8,046 bases of DNA. Origin: an uncultured Bacilli bacterium. Its GTDB lineage: Bacteria > Bacillota_I > Bacilli_A > RF39 > UBA660. Positions 6,024 through 8,046 of this stretch are shown here, one piece after another. Positions within the stretch are counted from its first letter, which is position 1; each line of letters begins with the position of its first letter. The stretch covers positions 1 through 8,046 of the forward strand of contig CALVSV010000107.1 of NCBI GenBank assembly GCA_944359595.1, given 5' to 3'. The notes beneath the pieces were generated by a model. That model was not told the DNA's origin and searched no databases. It saw only the letters and a list, made by a program, of their open reading frames with translations. The position numbers and the translations under genes were made by a program.

Positions 6024-6528
6024 ATGATTGGAATTTTACAGATATATACATTTTTTCTTCATATTCATCTTGTATACTCTTCATTATTTTACTAGCTAAA
6101 TCAACATCGTGCTCATCTTTTACTGTAACAACTTTTATTTGATTATTATTTTCTATTTTAACAAATGCATCTAAAGAAAATTCTTCTTTTAATTTTTTTT
6201 CTAATTTTTGTTCCATTCCCTTTATTGAATTTAAATCTTTAATTCGTTCAAATGCATTATTTTTCTCTTCGCTTGTAGAATCCTTGCCATTTAAAACCTT
6301 GTTTAATTCATCTACTTCTTTATCCCTTTCTTCATCGTTTTCAACTCTTAGCGCTGTTAAAACATCACTCTCGCTAATTGTTTGTTCTATTTCTTCTTCT
6401 TTATTTACAGTTTCAACTTCTTGATTATTAGTAACTAATAATTCATTAGGCATAGTAATATAATAAATACTAAGAACTAAAATTAAGCTAAACAATGTTA
6501 AAAACCAAATACTTTGCTTATTAATCAT
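6022..6528 (-). CDS. SpoIIIAH-like protein
   Basis: The N-terminus MINKQSIWFLTLFSLILVLS followed by IYYITMP closely follows the SpoIIIAH family pattern ('KQTVWLLTMLSLVVVLSVYYI'). One membrane helix spans about 6-25, a Glu/Lys-rich coiled-coil-like stretch covers about 40-118, and the C-terminal part (about 119-168; AFVKIENNNQIKVVTVKDEH...) fits the YscJ/FliF-like ring-building fold of the family. In sporulating Bacilli and Clostridia, SpoIIIAH in the mother-cell membrane joins SpoIIQ to form the channel to the forespore. Usually it is the last gene of the eight-gene spoIIIA operon; here none of the others is adjacent. The ATG at 6528 has CGAGGGA six bases before it, whereas the in-frame ATG at 6546 has no ribosome site. 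It is probably cotranscribed with the gene at 6579-7403 (50-nt gap). Confidence 0.85.
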   Translation of the reverse strand: MINKQSIWFLTLFSLILVLSIYYITMPNELLVTNNQEVETVNKEEEIEQTISESDVLTALRVENDEERDKEVDELNKVLNGKDSTSEEKNNAFERIKDLNSIKGMEQKLEKKLKEEFSLDAFVKIENNNQIKVVTVKDEHDVDLASKIMKSIQDEYEEKMYISVKFQS

Positions 6529-6578
6529 ATATATCCCTCGCTTCATTAAAGTATATTATGATAATAAACAAAGTATTC

Positions 6579-7403
6579 TTAAAATGGTATAAAATGATAT
6601 ATTGAATCAAGTACAAATATAGCTACTGTACAAAGTACTACAACAATTACAAATATTATTACTTTTAAAACGGTATTCCCTTTATGTTCTTTCTCTATAT
6701 TTTTAAAGTCTTCAAAATCATCATCATCAAATACAATAGAATCTTCTAAGAAATCATCTATAGATTTATTTGATTTAGTATCAGCAAGAAAATCATCGTT
6801 ATTTTTTTCTAATGCTGGTAATGTTTTATTACTCTCATCTTTAAAACCTTCTGTTATTGATGTATTATCACCCAATAAATCCTCAAGTAAATCTACAGGT
6901 TTTTCTTCTTGTATCTCTTCTTCCTCATCTTTTTTTATTATATCATCAATAAGTTTTTGTAATTTATCATCTTCTTCTTTAGTATTAACTTTTTTACTTC
7001 TAACATCTAATTTACTAAGTATATCATATTGTGTATTAATAAGCTTTTTATTATTATTTTCATGCTTTTCTTTTATTACTTTGTTTAACAAAGTATTTAT
7101 ATCATAATTTTTTTCTTCATATTCATGTGTATTATAATCTTTTATATAATCATAACTTTCTTTTTGTTTATCTTCTATTAATGTTCTATAAGCATGTTCT
7201 TTCTTATAATCTTCTCTACTTTTTATAATTTCTTTTAATTTAGTAATATCTATTTCATTACTAGTATCTATTATAGTTTCATTAGATGAAAACACATCAT
7301 AATTAGAATCATCGTATAAATTTTTATTTTTACTCGATCTACCATACATAGTATTTTCATTTTTTTCTTCTAAATTTTTATATCTATCCATTCTGCTATT
7401 CAT
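6579..7403 (-). CDS. Acidic tail-anchored membrane protein of unknown function
   Basis: The 274-residue product from the ATG at 7403 (AGGTG six bases upstream; an in-frame GTG at 7412 lies in that site) is not a family I recognise. It is almost entirely hydrophilic: Lys/Glu/Asp/Asn-rich with probable helices and coiled coil (about 55-165), a very acidic part with repeated LLEDLL- and DDFLEDS-like motifs (about 165-235, including a run of Asp), and then a single hydrophobic helix at about 247-266 seven residues or so from the C-terminus. This predicts a cytoplasmic protein held by a C-terminal anchor. It lies 50 nt upstream of the SpoIIIAH-like gene in the same direction, so a shared envelope or spore-assembly role is possible but unproven. 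I see no convincing promoter; a TATTAT-type box near 7429-7434 is weak. Confidence 0.75.
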   Translation of the reverse strand: MNSRMDRYKNLEEKNENTMYGRSSKNKNLYDDSNYDVFSSNETIIDTSNEIDITKLKEIIKSREDYKKEHAYRTLIEDKQKESYDYIKDYNTHEYEEKNYDINTLLNKVIKEKHENNNKKLINTQYDILSKLDVRSKKVNTKEEDDKLQKLIDDIIKKDEEEEIQEEKPVDLLEDLLGDNTSITEGFKDESNKTLPALEKNNDDFLADTKSNKSIDDFLEDSIVFDDDDFEDFKNIEKEHKGNTVLKVIIFVIVVVLCTVAIFVLDSIYHFIPF

Positions 7404-7464
7404 AGATATCACCTACTTACTATAAAAATAATATCATATTTTATCGCAAAAAGAAATATATTCA

Positions 7465-7493
7465 TTGATTTTTTTTGAATTAATATATATAAT
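7465..7493 (+). promoter_or_regulatory. Sigma-A-type promoter of the ferredoxin gene
   Basis: TTGATT (7465-7470), a 17-bp spacer and perfect TATAAT (7488-7493), followed by the GAAAGGGTG ribosome site at 7502-7510 and the ATG at 7518. Confidence 0.65.
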
Positions 7494-7517
7494 TTATTAA
7501 TGAAAGGGTGACTAATA

Positions 7518-7721
7518 ATGATTAGAATAAATAAAGATCAATGTATTGGTTGTGGAAGTTGTACAATGTTTTCACCTGATGTTTTTGATTTAGATGATGA
7601 CGGAATTGCTTATATAAAATCAAGTTTTGATTATGAAGCAAATAAAGATAATATTAATGATGCAATAGAAAATTGCCCAACTGAAGCAATATATGATGAT
7701 AATAAAATAACTACAGATTAA
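7518..7721 (+). CDS. Small single-cluster [4Fe-4S] ferredoxin
   Basis: A 67-residue cytoplasmic electron carrier. The cluster ligands are visible as CIGCGSC (Cys9, Cys12, Cys15) and the distant Cys53 in ENCPTEAI. There is no second CxxCxxC set, so it binds one [4Fe-4S] cluster like the Bacillus/Clostridium Fer type. The acidic middle (FDLDDDGIAYI) is typical of such ferredoxins. The size is normal for the family, the ATG has a GAAAGGGTG site, and the gene has its own promoter and a shared terminator. It is alone on its strand, so its electron partners cannot be named from context. Confidence 0.93.
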   Translation: MIRINKDQCIGCGSCTMFSPDVFDLDDDGIAYIKSSFDYEANKDNINDAIENCPTEAIYDDNKITTD

Positions 7722-7736
7722 ATGTAGTTATTTTAT
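7702..7736. terminator. Shared bidirectional terminator between the ferredoxin and SpoVIF-like genes
   Basis: A 14-bp perfect stem (7702-7715 with 7723-7736) has a 7-nt loop. It contains the stop codons of both convergent genes (7719-7721 on + and 7728-7730 on minus), which are only 6 bp apart. The arms give A-rich 5' and T-rich 3' sides on each strand, suited to stopping transcription both ways. Confidence 0.75.
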
Positions 7737-7973
7737 CATTTTAGATAGATCGTTTGGTACTTTATTATTTTTAATAACTCCAACAATTTTATCTTCTTTT
7801 TCTTTAGAAATATTTTTACCAGCAATACCGCTTATTTCTTTAATTAAGTCTCTTAAGTTATCCTCATTTTGCATATCTTTATTTTGTATTTTCTTAGCCA
7901 AAGATAAAATTGTATCTTTATTAACGTTTGTTTTATTCTCTACTTTTTTAAAGAATTCATCTGAAAACCTCAT
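7728..7973 (-). CDS. SpoVIF-like protein (stage VI sporulation protein F family)
   Basis: The 81-residue product fits the SpoVIF family along its whole length: FFKKVENKTNVNKDTILSLA, then NLRDLIKEISGIAGKNISKE, then EDKIVGVIKNNKVPNDLSKM. These match the family's 'FF..iekKT.V...dim.LA', 'vR.LI..vs.ia.k.vs.e.edkIv..I.nn.vP.dl'. In Bacillus subtilis SpoVIF acts late in the mother cell and is needed for coat maturation and GerE-dependent gene expression. The protein is small and soluble, with no membrane segment. The ATG at 7973 has a perfect AGGAGGT seven bases upstream. A sigma-K-like sequence lies just beyond (7992-8018). Identification is from remembered family features without an alignment. 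Confidence 0.85.
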   Translation of the reverse strand: MRFSDEFFKKVENKTNVNKDTILSLAKKIQNKDMQNEDNLRDLIKEISGIAGKNISKEKEDKIVGVIKNNKVPNDLSKMIK

Positions 7974-7991
7974 TAAAAATACCTCCTACAT

Positions 7992-8018
7992 TAATATATG
8001 TAAGAAGCATTTTTAAGT
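7992..8018 (-). promoter_or_regulatory. Sigma-K-like promoter sequence upstream of the SpoVIF-like gene
   Basis: On the minus strand, AC (8017-8018), 16 bp, then CATATATTA (7992-8000) fits the mother-cell sigma-K pattern AC-N16/17-CATANNNTA exactly. The caveat is position: the predicted start would fall at about 7984-7986, inside the AGGAGGT site, leaving almost no leader. The pattern is also short and easy to meet in AT-rich DNA. Confidence 0.35.
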
Positions 8019-8046
8019 TCATAATATAATAGCTACTCTATTTTAG

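Noticed and set aside
7411..7464. Promoter for the tail-anchored protein gene
   Set aside because: Only weak boxes (TATTAT or TATAGT with poor -35 partners) can be found, not enough to report as a feature.

Overview
The window is very AT-rich, low-G+C Gram-positive DNA. It has A/T-ending codons, strong purine-rich Shine-Dalgarno sites, TTGACA/TATAAT-type promoters and short hairpin terminators that overlap stop codons. Two recognisable sporulation proteins (a SpoIIIAH-like protein and a SpoVIF-like protein), a SipW-type signal peptidase and an Rpn-type C-terminal fragment point to an endospore-forming or recently spore-forming Firmicute. My best guess is a gut-associated Bacilli lineage near Erysipelotrichia or the uncultured RF39-like groups. 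The lineage is inferred from composition and gene content; no marker gene fixes it.

Layout, left to right. (1) 1-361: C-terminal part of an Rpn/PD-(D/E)XK transposase-family protein on +, with five 12-bp tandem repeats, ending in a long perfect hairpin. (2) 446-1912, minus strand: a two-gene operon of a membrane-anchored or secreted protein with a TasA/camelysin-like C-terminus followed by a SipW-like signal peptidase. It has a promoter, a 26-bp perfect palindrome just upstream of that promoter, and a downstream ribosome binding site built into the last codons of the first gene. (3) 1925-3867, minus: a secreted, C-terminally anchored protein with a cadherin-like beta-sandwich, with its own promoter and terminator. 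(4) 3885-5745, minus: a HerA-type hexameric ATPase with its own promoter and terminator and no visible NurA partner. (5) 5746-6023: an intergenic region whose right half looks like a free-standing small RNA gene on + (promoter-like boxes, two hairpins, a C-rich single-stranded stretch, a textbook terminator). (6) 6022-7403, minus: an orphan SpoIIIAH-like protein preceded by an acidic, tail-anchored protein of unknown function. (7) 7465-7721, plus: a small single-cluster [4Fe-4S] ferredoxin. (8) 7728-7973, minus: a SpoVIF-like protein with a sigma-K-like sequence upstream, convergent with the ferredoxin and sharing a hairpin that contains both stop codons.

Most of the window concerns the cell envelope or spore: a signal peptidase with a probable dedicated substrate, a surface-anchored beta-sandwich protein, two single-pass acidic membrane proteins (one SpoIIIAH-like) and a late spore protein. 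Each transcription unit is short and self-contained. The two least explained items are the small RNA candidate at about 5920-6023 and the compact substrate/SipW operon with its upstream palindrome.
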